Shown piece by piece: positions 19,899-31,567 of a DNA stretch of 64,000 nt. The stretch is from contig NKYR01000129.1 in NCBI GenBank assembly GCA_003184365.1, positions 39,082-103,081 on the forward strand. The letters are read 5' to 3'. Numbering within the stretch: position 1 is the first letter of the stretch; every line of letters begins with the position of its first letter. Below the pieces are notes generated by a model. That model searched no databases and was not told the origin of the DNA. It saw only the letters and a program-made list of their open reading frames with translations. This DNA is from Evernia prunastri (Eukaryota > Ascomycota > Lecanoromycetes > Lecanorales > Parmeliaceae). The position numbers and the translations under genes are program-made.

Positions 19899-20439
19899 TT
19901 ATGAAACTCGATGGCTACTCCAGAGGCATAGGGTAACACTCAGGCGGAGTCTACCGCGGGTTTAAGGTTTGTCATTGTTGTAACTGACTGGGTACCACAA
20001 ACACTTGTGTGCGAATCGAGTAGAGCAAACCTGTACAACATCTCGACTGGTCAATATCAATAATGACAGCGAGGGTTGCTTCTCGCGCTTGTTGGTCACA
20101 TGACACCCGACGTCATTTTGGATTAGGGCTCCAGCAGTACTCGTGAAACGGATTCTCCTGCCGCAGCGTAATAATGAGACTTGACGAGTAAATGTCTTGA
20201 AAAGCATTCATCACCTTGCCACTTCTAACTGGTGAATACCTGTCATTGACTGTGAGTGTGTGACAGTGTGACTCGTGAATTGGTAGAGTAATCTTACCTC
20301 AAATTACTCTAGTGGCTGAGCAGGCTAAAGGACCAGTGATGGAGTTGGAGGGAACATGTGCGCGTCCGCCTTATCGCCCCCGCTTCGCTTCCAAACTTCC
20401 ATTATCGTCACAATGGCAAGTCTTGGTGCCCCGATCTAA

Positions 20440-20816
20440 AACTTGCTGGGGGCTTTGAATGCTTGAAACTACTGTCCTTCTGCTTTCATCAAAGTCATCC
20501 GCCCTTCTTACACACAAGTCAATTTCTTTCTTTTGCCTTGTTCCCTCGCACCTGCCTTTGTTTGCCGGTGACTCAGACGCGTCTAGTCATCCCAATTAAC
20601 AAATACTCATATACCATCCTCACCTGCCCATCTTCTTCATACCATCCCTATATCACCCTGTTCGTCCCTATCACCACGCTCCCCAACATCCTTTCCTTTG
20701 CCATTAGTGTGAACACAAACTCCCTTCAGCACGGTGCAGTTGCTTTCTACATTCGTTTCATCTTCCAGGGCATATCTCTTTTTACTTTATAGTTCAGCCC
20801 CGGGTATCAAGCACCT
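20440..20816 (+). promoter_or_regulatory. Pyrimidine-rich leader/promoter of the small acidic protein gene
   Basis: C/T-rich on the plus strand (runs such as CTTTCTTTTGCCTTG and CCCATCTTCTTC) directly ahead of the ATG at 20817. Such CT-rich stretches commonly surround transcription starts in filamentous fungi. The assignment rests on composition and position only. Confidence 0.4.
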
Positions 20817-21397
20817 ATGTCTGACAACGCTCTCAACGATCTGGTCAAGGAGCACAAGCTCGGACAAGACCACAAACGCGAACTGAACCAGAAGCATAAG
20901 TGGGCTCTCGGAGAAGAGTACCCAACCCGGGGACACCCTAGCAGACGCCCTGCAAAGCCATACACCACAAGGTAAGCAGCCTACATCCCCAAAGCTGTGA
21001 TTGCTCTAACATTGTTACTAATAGCTACAGCAAGGCAGTAAGACGCGAGGTCGAGTTTCAGCAGAACAAGGCTGCCCAAGTCGCTAAGATCTCTCGCAAA
21101 CACGAATCACGCTTCGAAAACGATAATTGCACTTCCGACTCTTCGATTGAGGAGGATGTCAAAGAAACATCCGCTGCACCTGACCCTGATGTCGGCTACA
21201 CCTACTCTTACGATGCACCGCGTGGCCCCGGTAAAGGCAGCCAAATTCTGGGCATTGCCCTAGCAAAGGCTGTAGAAAATTTTGAGACCAAGGCGATGGA
21301 GAAGCTGGTTAAGGAGGAATACGAGGTTGTTGGCAATGAGAAGGAGGATACGCACGCAGGATATGCTGCCGACGATGATGATTTCGAGCTTGTGTAA
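20817..21397 (+). CDS. Small conserved-type fungal protein of unknown function
   Basis: Two exons, 20817-20971 and 21025-21397, join to 175 residues (GTAAGC donor, TACTAATAG acceptor with a perfect TACTAA branch-like box). The N-terminus MSDNALNDLVKEHKLGQDH and the following stretch are Lys/His/Glu-rich and helical, including HKWALGEEYPTRGHPSRRPAKPY. The middle carries basic helices (RREVEFQQNKAAQVAKISRK), then an acidic patch, GYTYSYDAPRGPGKGSQILG, a long helix (LAKAVENFETKAMEKLVKEEYEVV) and an end DDDDFELV of a kind often seen in small fungal proteins. No signal peptide or membrane segment. The split frame and absence of a long single ORF make it easy to miss. Function unknown. Confidence 0.75.
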
Positions 21398-21884
21398 AGA
21401 CGTACTTCTGTAGTTGCGTCCTTTCGACGTTCCTATAGCAGCTGCAGTGGTATCTGTCGTTCCTCTTTGGAGACTTATGATGTTGCCAATTCCCGGACCC
21501 AGGAGTCTTCGAAATTGATATCACAACGGTCAGCATGGAAGGTTGTTGAACCGTGAGACGGTCTATACTTACTCAGGACTTGTGCTCTAGATTTTGTATG
21601 CTTCTTTACCAACTCAAATTGAATTACCAGTATAGTTAGCGTTGGCCCGTAGCCTCAACACATATTAGGATCACAGGGCCCAATTCAATGCCTCGTCTTC
21701 CGTAAGCCAGTAACAGGATTTGAGAAAATGCAAGATTTCACCTAGCCTACCCGGCACTCCCCACAGCACTAGTTGAACCGCTTTGTTTGCTGTTTGCTTT
21801 GTTTACTTTTTTTTTTTTAAACTTTGTTTCCCTCCCAAAAACTCAATCTCAAAGTCCTAATCACAATTCCGCTGATGAGCGGAG
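21398..21884. other. Intergenic upstream of the Brl1-like gene
   Basis: 487 bp without coding signal. A TTTGCTTTGTTTAC stretch and T-run around 21783-21822 shortly before the Brl1-like start may be part of its promoter. Confidence 0.35.
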
Positions 21885-23329
21885 ATGGCCCGCCTGAACA
21901 CAGAACTGCGATCACATGAGAGTCCTATGGACTGGCAATGGCAAGAAGGCCATGGTCCAACTGACACAAATTCACCGTTTCTAAAGGGCGCCGCAGATAG
22001 CACTCCGAACAGAGGAACTGTAGGTCAGAAGCGTAAGTACGCAACTTCCTAGAGCAACGCATATGAAAGTACGTTAACGCGCAGTAATTCAAAGGTTCTG
22101 CGAGCTTTCTCGACCCCCCCCCAAAAATTCCATACCGTCAGTTGGCCCATGCGGGTCACGGATAGGTCCACCTCCATCGACACCTTCTATGAAGCCTCCC
22201 CTCTCTTTTCGCAATTTTACATTCACTACTCCGCAAAAGCCGGTAGAGGCAGACTTTTCATCCGGCGCTGAGCTGTCGTCTCCCGTATATGTGGATACCG
22301 ACGGCACCCCTGAGCCATCAGCTCGAAATCTGAAGTCTACGAGCAAGGACGCTATGATGCAGTTTGAGGGCAAGAAATCGTCATCACCAGGTCTCTTCAG
22401 CAAGCTTTCGAGCTTGGGGCGTGGCGAGATGGGTCGTAGAATCCATCCCGCTGTGACTCGCAGCAAGGGCAAAGTCCAAAAGCGTCGCAAACGGGACGGT
22501 GACCCAGATGTTCGCTCAGCGCCGAGACGATCAAGCAATGATTCAGACTTCGAAGAGCACGCAGGCAGCGGTGAGAGAAATTATCGAAAACCTAAGTCGG
22601 CACAGCAAATGGGTTTCATACCCTCCGTTCTCACCTTTATTGATGCGCACCCAGGCCTACCCAACACGCTCTCCTACTACGTCCAGTTTCTACTGAACTT
22701 TTTTCTTGCGCTTTGTGTCATGTACGTACTCTACGGAATATTCTCGACAATCAGCAACGATATCACTGAAAGAGCCATGATGGAATCGTCAGAGATACTT
22801 GCAGAGATGGCCGTTTGTGCACGAGAGTTCAAGGAAAATAGATGTGAAAGGGACAGCAGGGTGCCAGCCATGGAGACTGTGTGCAACAGTTGGGAAAAGT
22901 GTATGCAACGTGATCCATACAAAGTGGGAAGATCAAGACTCAGTGCTGGCATGTTCGCGGAGATCGTCAACAGTTTTATCGAGCCAATATCACTGAAGGC
23001 TATAGTATGTTCGTTCTCTTCGCTTCTCCGCCCTTTTCAATCATGAGATCTCTAATCGATTTGTGTAGATCGTCAGCGTTTCCGTCATCGTAGGCTGCTT
23101 CGCAGTTAACAATCTGACATTTGGGCTCTGGAGGGCTAAAAGCGTTCATCCGCAACCACATCAGCATGCACCGTATATGCATCACCCACCCCAACAACGA
23201 ATCGGCTTCCTGCCCGGAAACGAACCTTTCTACACACCTTACCAGAATCACATAGACACACAGGAGATTGACCAGGGAATACATAGGCTCGAGGAGCAAT
23301 CGCCTACAAAGAGGCTTGGGTACAGGTGA
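21885..23329 (+). CDS. brl1: Brl1/Brr6-domain nuclear envelope protein
   Basis: Integral nuclear-envelope protein of the Brl1/Brr6 family, needed for nuclear pore assembly and membrane lipid homeostasis. Exons 21885-22032, 22085-23004 and 23069-23329 join to 442 residues. Seen: a Ser/Pro/Lys-rich nucleoplasmic N-terminus, TM1 LLNFFLALCVMYVLYGIF (about residue 253), a lumenal loop with four cysteines (AVCAREF, ENRCERD, ETVCNSW, EKCMQRD), the diagnostic VGRSRLSAGMFAEIVNSF then IEPISLKAI, TM2 IVSVSVIVGCFAVNNLTF (about 357) and a His/Pro/Gln-rich C-terminal tail. Four disulphide-forming cysteines between two TMs define the family. Start chosen at MARLNTEL, which splices in frame with a 9-C run at 22114-22122. 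Brl1 versus Brr6 cannot be told apart. Confidence 0.93.
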
Positions 23330-23686
23330 CGGATGAATGTTTTGTCGCTTTTGCGAGGTTGATGGAATCGCTGTATATTAATTATAATATAGCCGGCATG
23401 ACGAAAGGTTTATCTGACGCCGTCAAACGCTTGCTTTGTCAATTCTTAGAGATAGATCTAGCCACGCGACCGGCAAACGAGTGCGGGTGTCGCAGTGTTA
23501 ACATCGCTATGCAAGAGAGAGACCGTGAGACGCTGTTACATATTACATGTTGAGGCCCAAAGCGCATCTCAGTTGTCGATGTGCCACGATCGCAACAATT
23601 CAAATAAGGTCGAAACTCCCGTACCCCATCCGTACGTGTCACAACTGTTAGATCCGTTGAAAGGGGAAAGGCTGTGCCTTTGATGA
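23330..23686. other. Convergent 3' region between brl1 and RCC1
   Basis: 357 bp, no supported gene; both flanking genes end here. Confidence 0.35.
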
Positions 23687-25383
23687 TCATGCACTCTCAG
23701 CAGGTGACGTTAAAATCGAAAATTGCCCCCCACAGTCCGAAAAGTTCAGCATCTTCTCCCGGATTGCAGTATTTTCGATGCGTGTAGGATGCTGAACATC
23801 CTCCGTAGTCGCAAGCCCAGTCTGATAGGTAGCACTTAAACCCCAAGCGTATGCATGCCCCAAGTCATTTAGGAGAATTGTGTGATCTGTGCCAGCTGAT
23901 GCATAGGTGGCTTTGCCGACGTTAGGTATAGCTGTAGGCACGATGACGATTCGTGGCCTACCGTTGCTATCCTGAATAGTGGAGGCCTGTGGGACAGTTG
24001 CCAGATCGAGACCAGTCTGATAGCCGTCGATGCGACCCCAGATCAGTGCCTTGCCTTTCTGAGTGACTGCGATTGAATGGTGCTGGCCGCCGTCCATATG
24101 AGTGATGGCGTCATCGTCAAGGTCCAAAGTCTCTACTAGAGTTGGGTTATAGACAACTGCATTGTCATCACCAGCACCCTTGCGAATGCCAGTGCCTCCG
24201 AAGCTGTTTACACCCCAGGACCAGACATGATCGTCCATGTCAATGGCGAAAGAGTGATCTGAGCCGGTGTAGATAGCTTTGTACTTTTTGATTTTCGTGC
24301 GAAGAGGCTGAGGCTTGAGAGTAGTTTTGGCACCTTTGATACCAGTACGCTCGATGATATGGTACCCAAGCTGATTCTGCTCGCCAGAACCCCAGATGAA
24401 GACCGCACCTTTGTTGTCCATAGCCATGGCATGGTTGGCACCGCTGCTGATGTCGACGATGTTCTTGAGGTCGGTGTATAGAGCTGGCGTGTGCTGGATT
24501 TCAACGTCCGTATTAGGGAGAAAGCCGAGCACGCCGTCATTTTTCTTATCAAATGTAATCGTTAGTTCCACTGCGAAGATGCCTTGAGTTGTCGATTCAG
24601 AGTGCTTACCCTGAAGGTTCCCCATCCATAGACATGACCGTCATCGGTAAGAGCAAGCGTGTGGCTATCACCAGCAGCCAGCTTGACAAATTGTGTGTTT
24701 TCTGGAAAGCTCGATTCTGGAATTGCAGTAGGATTGCTCTCAGCTGGGTTCAACCCGCTGTCGCTCTTATCACTTTCGTTGCTATCATTGTCATCGTCAT
24801 CCATGTCCTTTAGACCACCCTCCCATGTAGTGTCACGTCCCAACGCTCCCTGGTCATTCCCCCCCCATGTCAAGATCTTGTTGTCGTGAGTCAGGGCTGC
24901 CACATGCATCCCTCCACAGACTATATGGACAACACCTTTTTGCTTTGCCGAGAGCAGAGGATTTAAGCGAGGCCGTTTGACATCTATAGCAGTTTTGGCC
25001 GTTCCCAGCCCTAGCTCAGAGGATGAGCCCTCACCAAAGACGTAGACATCTAGGCGTTGACTGGGGCGTTGATTGACCGCAACTTTTGCCCTTACCTTTG
25101 CAACAGGTTGCTTTGAAACCCGAACCTTTTTCACAGGCGGATCAGGTGTCTTTCCAACCCCGTCGTTTTTGCGCTTCCTTGGATTAGACGGTGCTTTGCT
25201 CGGTGCTTTGACGAATGCTTTAATGGGTGTTTTCGCTGGCGTTGGACCTCCGGGTTTGCTGGTCTTCACGGGTTTTTGTATTGTTTCTGAAGCATTCATC
25301 ATTGCTGTGGCCGACTTGCTAATGGGGATCGCGGCACAATGAGTCGTTGAAGGTTTTTGTTCCACGGAAAGCACTTTGAGCAT
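23687..25383 (-). CDS. RCC1-type guanine nucleotide exchange factor for Ran
   Basis: Chromatin-bound GEF that loads Ran with GTP (yeast Prp20/Srm1, S. pombe Pim1). Exons 25383-24610 and 24544-23687 join to 543 residues. Seen: a basic N-terminal tail (NPRKRKNDGVGKTPDPPVKK) with nuclear-signal and DNA-binding character, then the seven-blade RCC1 propeller starting at LDVYVFGEGSSSELGLG, with repeats such as VCGGMHVAALTHDNKILTWG, LAAGDSHTLALTDDGHVYGW, DISSGANHAMAMDNKGAVFI, YTGSDHSFAIDMDDHVWSWG, DGGQHHSIAVTQKGKALIWG and ASAGTDHTILLNDLGHAYAW. An acidic insert (MDDDDNDSNESDKSDS) interrupts blade 2, as in other fungal orthologues. The intron falls between GWGTFR and KNDGVLGF. A Met at about 25304 is an alternative start. 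Confidence 0.95.
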
Positions 25384-25554
25384 GTCAAAAGTTCGCGTAT
25401 CCCTGCAAGCGGCGCTTCTATGCGCTAGGCTGCATTAGTTTCTATAAGCCAGAGCAGTCCCCTGTAAATTCATTCAACATGGATCTGGGCCGTCTTGACG
25501 TATCAAGTTCCTATTCTCGCTCCGGACTTACCACTGACCCGAAGGAACCGCTGA

Positions 25555-26174
25555 ATGACTACTCTAGAGATGCTAAAGGAGCCTCTTCGGAGCTATTCTT
25601 GTCGAGATTCTAAGAAACCGCGCCGCTTCGACAGTCACTTTGTCTGGCACTTTTCGTGGCAACCAAGCACCATTTACAGGTAGCTGCCCTACGACTGTCT
25701 TAAAGTCTTACCCGCAGCCCTCAGAGGCACTATAGTAGGTCTTGCGGATCACACCCACATTAAAGTGCGAGACCCTAGAAGCCTTCAAAGACTCTCTGAT
25801 CTGCCACTGAGGAAAGGAGACCCTGCATACCCTGCATGGGATTTGTACGAAGAGTACGACCGGTTGGGGGCTTGGAACAGGCTTACAGACAAGCTGATTA
25901 GGAATATTTCTTGGGAAGAGATCCAATGTGGAGTAAGGTAATTATCTATGTTTGTAGGCATTGATTTCATGGCCTAACGTACCGCAGAATATCACTCGAA
26001 TGGCGTTTGGATTCCCAAAGAGAGCCGTTATTCGGGAGGCCAGCATTCAAAAAATGGTCTGCCAGAAGGCCCCGAGAATCGTCAACGACGACATTTGGAC
26101 ATTCAACACCCAAAGCTCAAGCCAATGTGATGCGAATAGCTATTCACATAAAGAGTCTAATGGCTGCTGTTTGA
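25555..26174 (+). pseudogene. Unknown two-exon gene interrupted by one in-frame TAG
   Basis: From ATG 25555 (MTTLEMLKEPLRSYSCRDSK) the frame runs to a single TAG at about 25682, directly after FVWHFSWQPSTIYR, and continues without a break in the same frame as LPYDCLKVLPAALRG, then VRDPRSLQRLSDLPLRKGD and WDLYEEYDRLGAWNRL. A GT-AG intron at 25938-25987 joins exon 2 (RISLEWRLDSQREPLFGRP...) to a TGA at 26172. Without the TAG the product would be 189 residues. Composition on both sides of the TAG is protein-like, so it is either a one-base lesion (CAG to TAG), a read-through site or a sequence error. No GT-AG intron that I tried removes the TAG. Family not recognised. It lies upstream of RCC1, divergent. 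Confidence 0.55.
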
Positions 26175-26833
26175 TGGAGGGGATGCTCTGAGGCATGTAA
26201 AATGAACCAAAGGTTCCTTTTGGACTTCCACAAATCGCAACTAGACGACGATGCGTACGAGCCATTTAAGTCAGAGTCAATGTCATCTGATACTACCTTA
26301 GCTTTCATGTTGCGTTCTCATAGTAAAATATATTTGGACTAGCTTATCTATGTTCGAGGACCATGGAGACGACAAGGCAATAGCATGCAGGCGGGCATGC
26401 TCCAGGCTAAGATATATACACAAAGATGCTCGGAGATCGGCCCTAAGGATCGACCCGATTAGATATCAACCGCCTGATAAATCAGGTAGGGCATGGGTGC
26501 TTCTTCCGACAATCTTTTATCTCCAATCAAGCAGGACGATAACCAATTTGCTGCAACAGCTAACACCTAGAATCCAAATACGAGTAGCTGTTGCGCATCG
26601 CACCAGATGTACCCCGTACAGTTCGTACGAGCACCCGTCATTCAACTCCGGGCTTTAATCGGCCTGCAGTAACACACCAAAGGATAATTACTCTAACCCC
26701 CTAGCTTTGGTGAAGGGTCGGTGTAATCCATAACAATGATATTTACGTAATATTCACTTGGTTTTGGTGGTTGTCAGAAGTAGCCAGTTAGAGCCCGAAG
26801 TTGAATGACTTTTGACGGGTACGAGAACACGAA
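26175..26833. other. Intergenic
   Basis: 659 bp. A 102-codon plus-strand open frame (26350-26658) has basic, low-information translation and no domain; not called. It contains the 3' end of the cytochrome b2 gene. Confidence 0.4.
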
Positions 26834-28747
26834 TCATAGCTTTGCCTTCTCCTGTGGGTTTCCGAGCGGATCGTAGATGGTGATACCCAGGGTATCTGTC
26901 GGTACTGAAGTCGAATGCATGCTCAGGCCTCTAGTGTCCACGAGCGTGGGATTGAGTTGATCCACCTTCGAGCAGCCAATGAGTCTCATGTCCATCTCCA
27001 TTTCGTCTTTCAGCAATTGCATGGCTCGGTCCACGCCAGGAAGCCCGTAAGCACTCATAGCGTATAAGAAAGGTCTGCCAATGCCCACTCCTGTTGCGCC
27101 CAAGCACAACGCCTTGATTATGTCAGTAGAACGTCGAATACCACCATCAACATATACCTCGATCCTATCCTGCCAGTTGCGTTCACGCAAAACAGGCATG
27201 ACTTCGGCAAGAATTTCGATTCCTGACCTCGCAAAGTCGAGCTGGCGGCCGCCGTGATTGGAAAGTACGATACCTCTGACACCAATCTCTATAGCTTGAA
27301 TGACATCTTCGACCCTTTGAACACCCTTGAGCAAAACTGGCATTTTCGTCACGCTAAGGAACCAGGGAATATCCTTCCAGCTAAGTGATGGGTCGATGAA
27401 GGATGATATGGCACGCGCAGCGCCCTGTGATCTGTCCACATTGTCGCCGCCGGTGTTTTGCACATTCGATCCAACATCGGAGAACTTTACTCTTAGGTCT
27501 TTTTCCCTCCTCCCTAATCTAAACGCTTTCTGAGTCAGAATGTCTCTTTTGGGACCAGATTAGAGTAGTGAGCAGGGCCGCGGAAATTCTTCCACGTCAA
27601 AGACAAGTTTCGCAACTCAAGTGGAATACGAACCAAAGAAGGCAATGCTCGACGGGGGGAAGCTCACTGAGGTGCATCCACCGTAATGAATAGTCCTTTA
27701 CATCCACGTTTCTCAGCATGTTTGATTATACGTTCCGTAATCGCACGGTCTTTGTTTACGTAGAGCTGGAGCCATTGCGCCTGGTCACCCTGCTTCGCAT
27801 CGACAATCTCGTCAAAAGAACAGCTAGCAAGGGTGGGAATCATCTGGATGACATTGTGCTTCTTCGCACCCTTGGTAAGTATGACCTCCCCTTCTGGGTT
27901 GCCAAGTTTACCTACTCTCATATTAGCATCGCGTATTCTTTGATGGAAGTGCAAGGGTGATGCTACTGACCGAGTGCGGTAGCCGTGACATAAAATGGAA
28001 TATCCACTTTGGTCCCGAGCATTCTGGTGGAGAGATCTATGCTTTCAACGTCAACAAGCACCTTAGGTCGAAACCATATCTTGTGGAAGGCGCTATGATT
28101 TTCACGCATAGTGATTTCGTCATCTGCACCACTGGAATAGTACGCCCAGGCTGTTGGCTTCATAACTCGTCGCGCAACAGCCTCAAAGTCCATGAGGTTG
28201 TAGCATTGCTCCAAGATCGGCATTCGTTTAATTCTCTCTTGCCGTTCTTCCTCATCGGGGTCGAATTCCTTTTCTTGTTGCACTGTATCCATATTCACTT
28301 CTCCTAAATGCTTCGATTTGTCAAGAAACCTGGTTGATTCTCAGCTTTTTCCTAGATTCTTGTGTTATGGGTTTCTGCTCGTGATCGTGGGCGAGACAAA
28401 CTTGTCAAGAGTATCCGGCGGATGAATTGGTTCGTACGTCTCGGTGGCATCTTTGCCAGCCCATTTGAGAATTACTGGTTCAATGGTTCAGTGCACGAGT
28501 CTGATATACAGTGGCGATGAATATTTACTGGTCTTGCCTCCTGGGTGCTCCTCTTTGAACTCGGTAACATCATAGACTTTACCGTGGATAATGACCCTAT
28601 CCAATGGAGCGTTCAGTGGAAATGGCCCAGGGCAGTAGGCAACTTTAGGGGAGACAACCAGCAGTCTTTGTCATTATTGTGTTTGGCCACTTCTTGGCCA
28701 CTCAGTTTCTGCTCCTTCGGCTGCTGATCATTTGACTCATGGTTCAT
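26834..28747 (-). CDS. Flavocytochrome b2 (L-lactate:cytochrome c oxidoreductase-like)
   Basis: Oxidises L-lactate (or a related 2-hydroxy acid) with FMN and passes electrons through a b5-type heme. Six exons (28747-28659, 28596-28529, 28474-28402, 28329-27971, 27911-27668, 27518-26834) join to 505 residues. The b5 domain is complete: WVIIHGKVYDVTEFKEEHPGG with axial His47 and YEPIHPP with His70. Then DKSKHLGEVNMDTV leads to the FMN barrel: WAYYSSGADDE, ENHSAFHKIWFRPKVLVDV, NVIQMIPTLASCSFDEI, WLQLYVNKDR, VLSNHGGRQLD (catalytic His about 366, substrate Arg about 369), YVDGGIRRSTDIIKAL and GIGRPFLYAM. The N-terminus before the heme domain is only about 29 hydrophilic residues, so the bipartite mitochondrial presequence of the yeast enzyme is not visible. 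Cytosolic or other location is possible. Confidence 0.92.
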
Positions 28748-29849
28748 ATTGAGCGAGACTGTTCTATTGGAAGTGTCCAGTGAAAGAGAGAGAAAACTGG
28801 AGACAGAAAAGAATGATCGCAGGAAAAGCTGGTAGGATAAACCCTATGAACAGAGGGTCGAGTTAGTACGAGGAAATCCACAATCTCAAGAGGGGACACT
28901 CCAGAAAGAACGGCATTTGCCGGGTGGTGATGAAGCTTTGGGCAATGACGCCGTGCAGTGCAGGACCGTTATACCTTACCTTGTCCTTAGGTACTTTACT
29001 CTGTACCTACTTACTTTTTGCGGGGACTAGAGTAAGTTGAGTTAATCGCCGGAGATAAGGAAATGGAAAGGCCATGTTAATTACACAATCTCAATACGGT
29101 AACTTGAGGTACCTCAAGTGAACGGCTCACTTAAGAACATCGCGAGCCACTATAGGATGTAGTAACTACCTATGAGGAACAGCTCTAGAAATCCGCTGCT
29201 CCTGCTTAGGAGAAATGGGGCACCTTCCACTCAGATCTTCTTCGGCTTTGACGGCAATTTACTTTCGGCAGACGGATTGTTCATACTAAATCTCTCATCT
29301 ATCGGCTTGTAATTACCGACATGGGTCCATTGGCCTCGATTCTCAAGGCGTTAAGAAAGGCAGAATCGGATTGTCTTCACAGAAACAATTATCTTTGGCA
29401 TGGTTTCAACATGTCATGGACTACACCTCCTCATTCAAATGACTCCGGCCTCCAGCCTTTTGCAAAGCGAAAGAAGATGCAGATGTCAAATATAATATCA
29501 TAGAATTAGCGTACTGAAAATAAATAGGTAGTAATACAAGAGAGACGAATGTTGATCTGTTAAGTAGAGTAGGTATTTCACGACCAATCTCCAATTCTCC
29601 ATCGACTTCTATTAATCGGACCGAGAGTCCTGTGGTTGATTGATTAGCCCAGAGCTCAGCTCGATCTTTCGACTTTCGATAGTGGAACCCTGCCATTCTC
29701 TGTAGTCCAACCTCTTGTAATCCGTCCATGCGCCCGACAACTGTTTGCGTCGCGTGCCTGGCTCTTTTTCCTCCGAAGCAAACATCTCCTTTTGCTGCAA
29801 CCGCGGGACGAGCCTTGTGCAGCTGCGCCGACCAATTAATCTCCTCGTC
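28748..29849. promoter_or_regulatory. Divergent 1.1-kb upstream region
   Basis: Lies between the start of the cytochrome b2 gene (minus) and the start at 29850 (plus), so both promoters are here. Short TACCTTAC/GTACCTCAAG-like boxes occur around 28973-29120. No gene found; short open frames at 29321-29503 and 29421-29729 lack any recognisable features. Confidence 0.45.
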
Positions 29850-31567
29850 ATGTCGCTAGACTCTGTCTCCGCATGTGTCGCTGCTCTTTCTTCCGCTTAT
29901 CATGACGGCGCCAAGCTCGTTCAGCAAATTGGAATCAGGAGAAATTCTAGCAATACATTTCAAGATGCCTCGATTGACGGATCCACTCAAGAGTTGGAAT
30001 CATCGTTGGACCGCGGGGGAAGCGCCGTGAGGAATCAGTACGAACGTACCTACAAACGTTGCGGTAACGCTTTCGCACGAGGCGATCGTACGTTATAAAA
30101 CTACAACCATTGAGAGCAATCGCTGAATGTTACACAGAGTTAGCCAGGGATGCCCTGCAAGATATCATTGCGAACCTGCAAGAACAAGTCATTGCGAACC
30201 TAAAAGCGCAATGGGACCAAGATATATTTGTCGACTTCATCGCCTTGCAGGATCTATGCGACTCAAGCCAAGATCGAGCCATTCTAGTCCTGATGCAGCT
30301 TCAACAGCGTACCATCACTTTGGGACCAGTTGAGACCTTACCTTTGAGTCCCTTCAGTACCGTTCGTCGGCTTTCTTCTCTTCCACAAACCAAGACCCAA
30401 ACTTCGAGCCAGAATACCGATTCCGTCGCCTTCTCTTCCTCTCCAAACACCAATTGTGCTAGCGGCAATTTTCTCCACGGTCGAAAAGTGTCCTTGTCGC
30501 CTTCAATCAGCCCAAACTCCCCTCCAAACACGCCTAATACCTCTCAATGTACCCCACGCCCGGATTCAGCACGTGGGTCCAGAGAACGGACAAGTACCGA
30601 TAGAAGAGACGCTGCTCAATATAAGCCAATGGCTACTACGATCACTACGACAGGGTTGTTCGGGATTGGCAAGAGGACGAAAGTTGAACCCGTAGTCAAT
30701 CCTCCTGAAAACCCTCTCGTTGACGAATACCTGGCTGCGGCAAGAGAAGATGCAAACAGCGGACTGTCTAGCAACGCTTTGAACAGGTCTAGGAGTAATT
30801 CTATAAGCACAGCAGTAAGCTCAATATATGAGGCTGATCACCCAGCCTTCAATTCATGGCAAGACTATCAGTCTTCAAGCCTGGCTCTTTCACAAAGGCC
30901 TACCGACTCTATCATATCCATCGATACCGTGCGTCATGCTCCATCGCATCGATTCTCCGGCTCAATCAAATCTTTCGACTCCCAGCGTCGTGCTTCCGCA
31001 GCCACTGTTGAAATCCTCTCATCTAATCGGTCGATCCATTCGATTAACCCAAGAGATCTGCTGCCAAGCGAAATGAACAAGTGCGCAGGCTTTTGCGAAG
31101 GCGCTTGGAGACAGCAGATTGGCGACAGAAAAAGAGCCATGGAAGAGAGAGTACGACCCGGAGGCATGTATAATGCAGCAAAATACTACCAATGCAAACA
31201 ATGCAAGTTTGAAGGCCGCTTGGTACCAACTGACAAGAGAAAGAGTGGCTTTGATATGCGAGTCTTCAAGCTTGTGCAAGGAATACAATTTCGATGGGAG
31301 TTCATGTTCAAGAGTCACATTCCGGTCAAGGATACCTGCTCAGACCCCACAAAAGCGACCTTTGGATGCATTTTCTGCTGCGCCGAGGGTAAGGGTACCC
31401 CAATGTTTGGTGGAATACAGACTTTCATGAATCATTTGGTAGAGCACAGGGAACACCTTCCGACTGGAGAGGTGCTATACCGAATGAATTGCCTTGTGGG
31501 AAGGCAAGCCGCAATTGAAGAAGACTTTGATATCAATATCATTAGCATGGAAGGAGGGAGAATATAG
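29850..31567 (+). CDS. Fungal protein of unknown function with Cys/His-rich C-terminal domain
   Basis: Exons 29850-30087 and 30138-31567 join to 555 residues. The N-terminus (MSLDSVSACVAALSSAYHDG, then ELESSLDRGGSAVRNQYER, LARDALQDIIANLQEQVIAN) is helical, followed by about 250 residues of Ser/Pro/Thr-rich, probably disordered sequence. The C-terminal 150 residues are ordered: YYQCKQCKFEGR, FMFKSHIPVKD, FGCIFCCAEGKGTPMFGG and HLVEHREHLP. The pairs CxxC, CxxCC and HxxxH suggest a zinc-binding fold. Proteins of this build are common and uncharacterised in Pezizomycotina. No signal peptide or membrane segment. Function unknown; a role in regulation is only suggested by the zinc-type domain. Confidence 0.8.

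Larger units (their letters stand above)
17620..20816. other. Gene-poor 3.2-kb interval
   Basis: No gene with recognisable family membership. It contains the decayed coding relic at about 17950-18560, a minus-strand 97-codon open frame at 18564-18857 with no known domain, a plus-strand frame at 19629-19898 with an acidic tail (EETASESEEEDGSD) and a minus frame near 19048-19242. These may be remnants of older genes; I cannot support any as functional. Confidence 0.4.

Noticed and set aside
20358..20792. 144-codon open frame as a gene
   Set aside because: Translation reflects the CT-rich leader of the gene at 20817 (Ser/Pro/Leu/Phe-rich, no domain).
22114..22122. Run of nine C as a frameshift in the Brl1-like gene
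   Set aside because: With nine C the frame runs correctly from the 5' exon into the conserved part, so no lesion is needed.
26350..26658. 102-codon plus-strand open frame
   Set aside because: Basic, low-information translation with no splice context or family.
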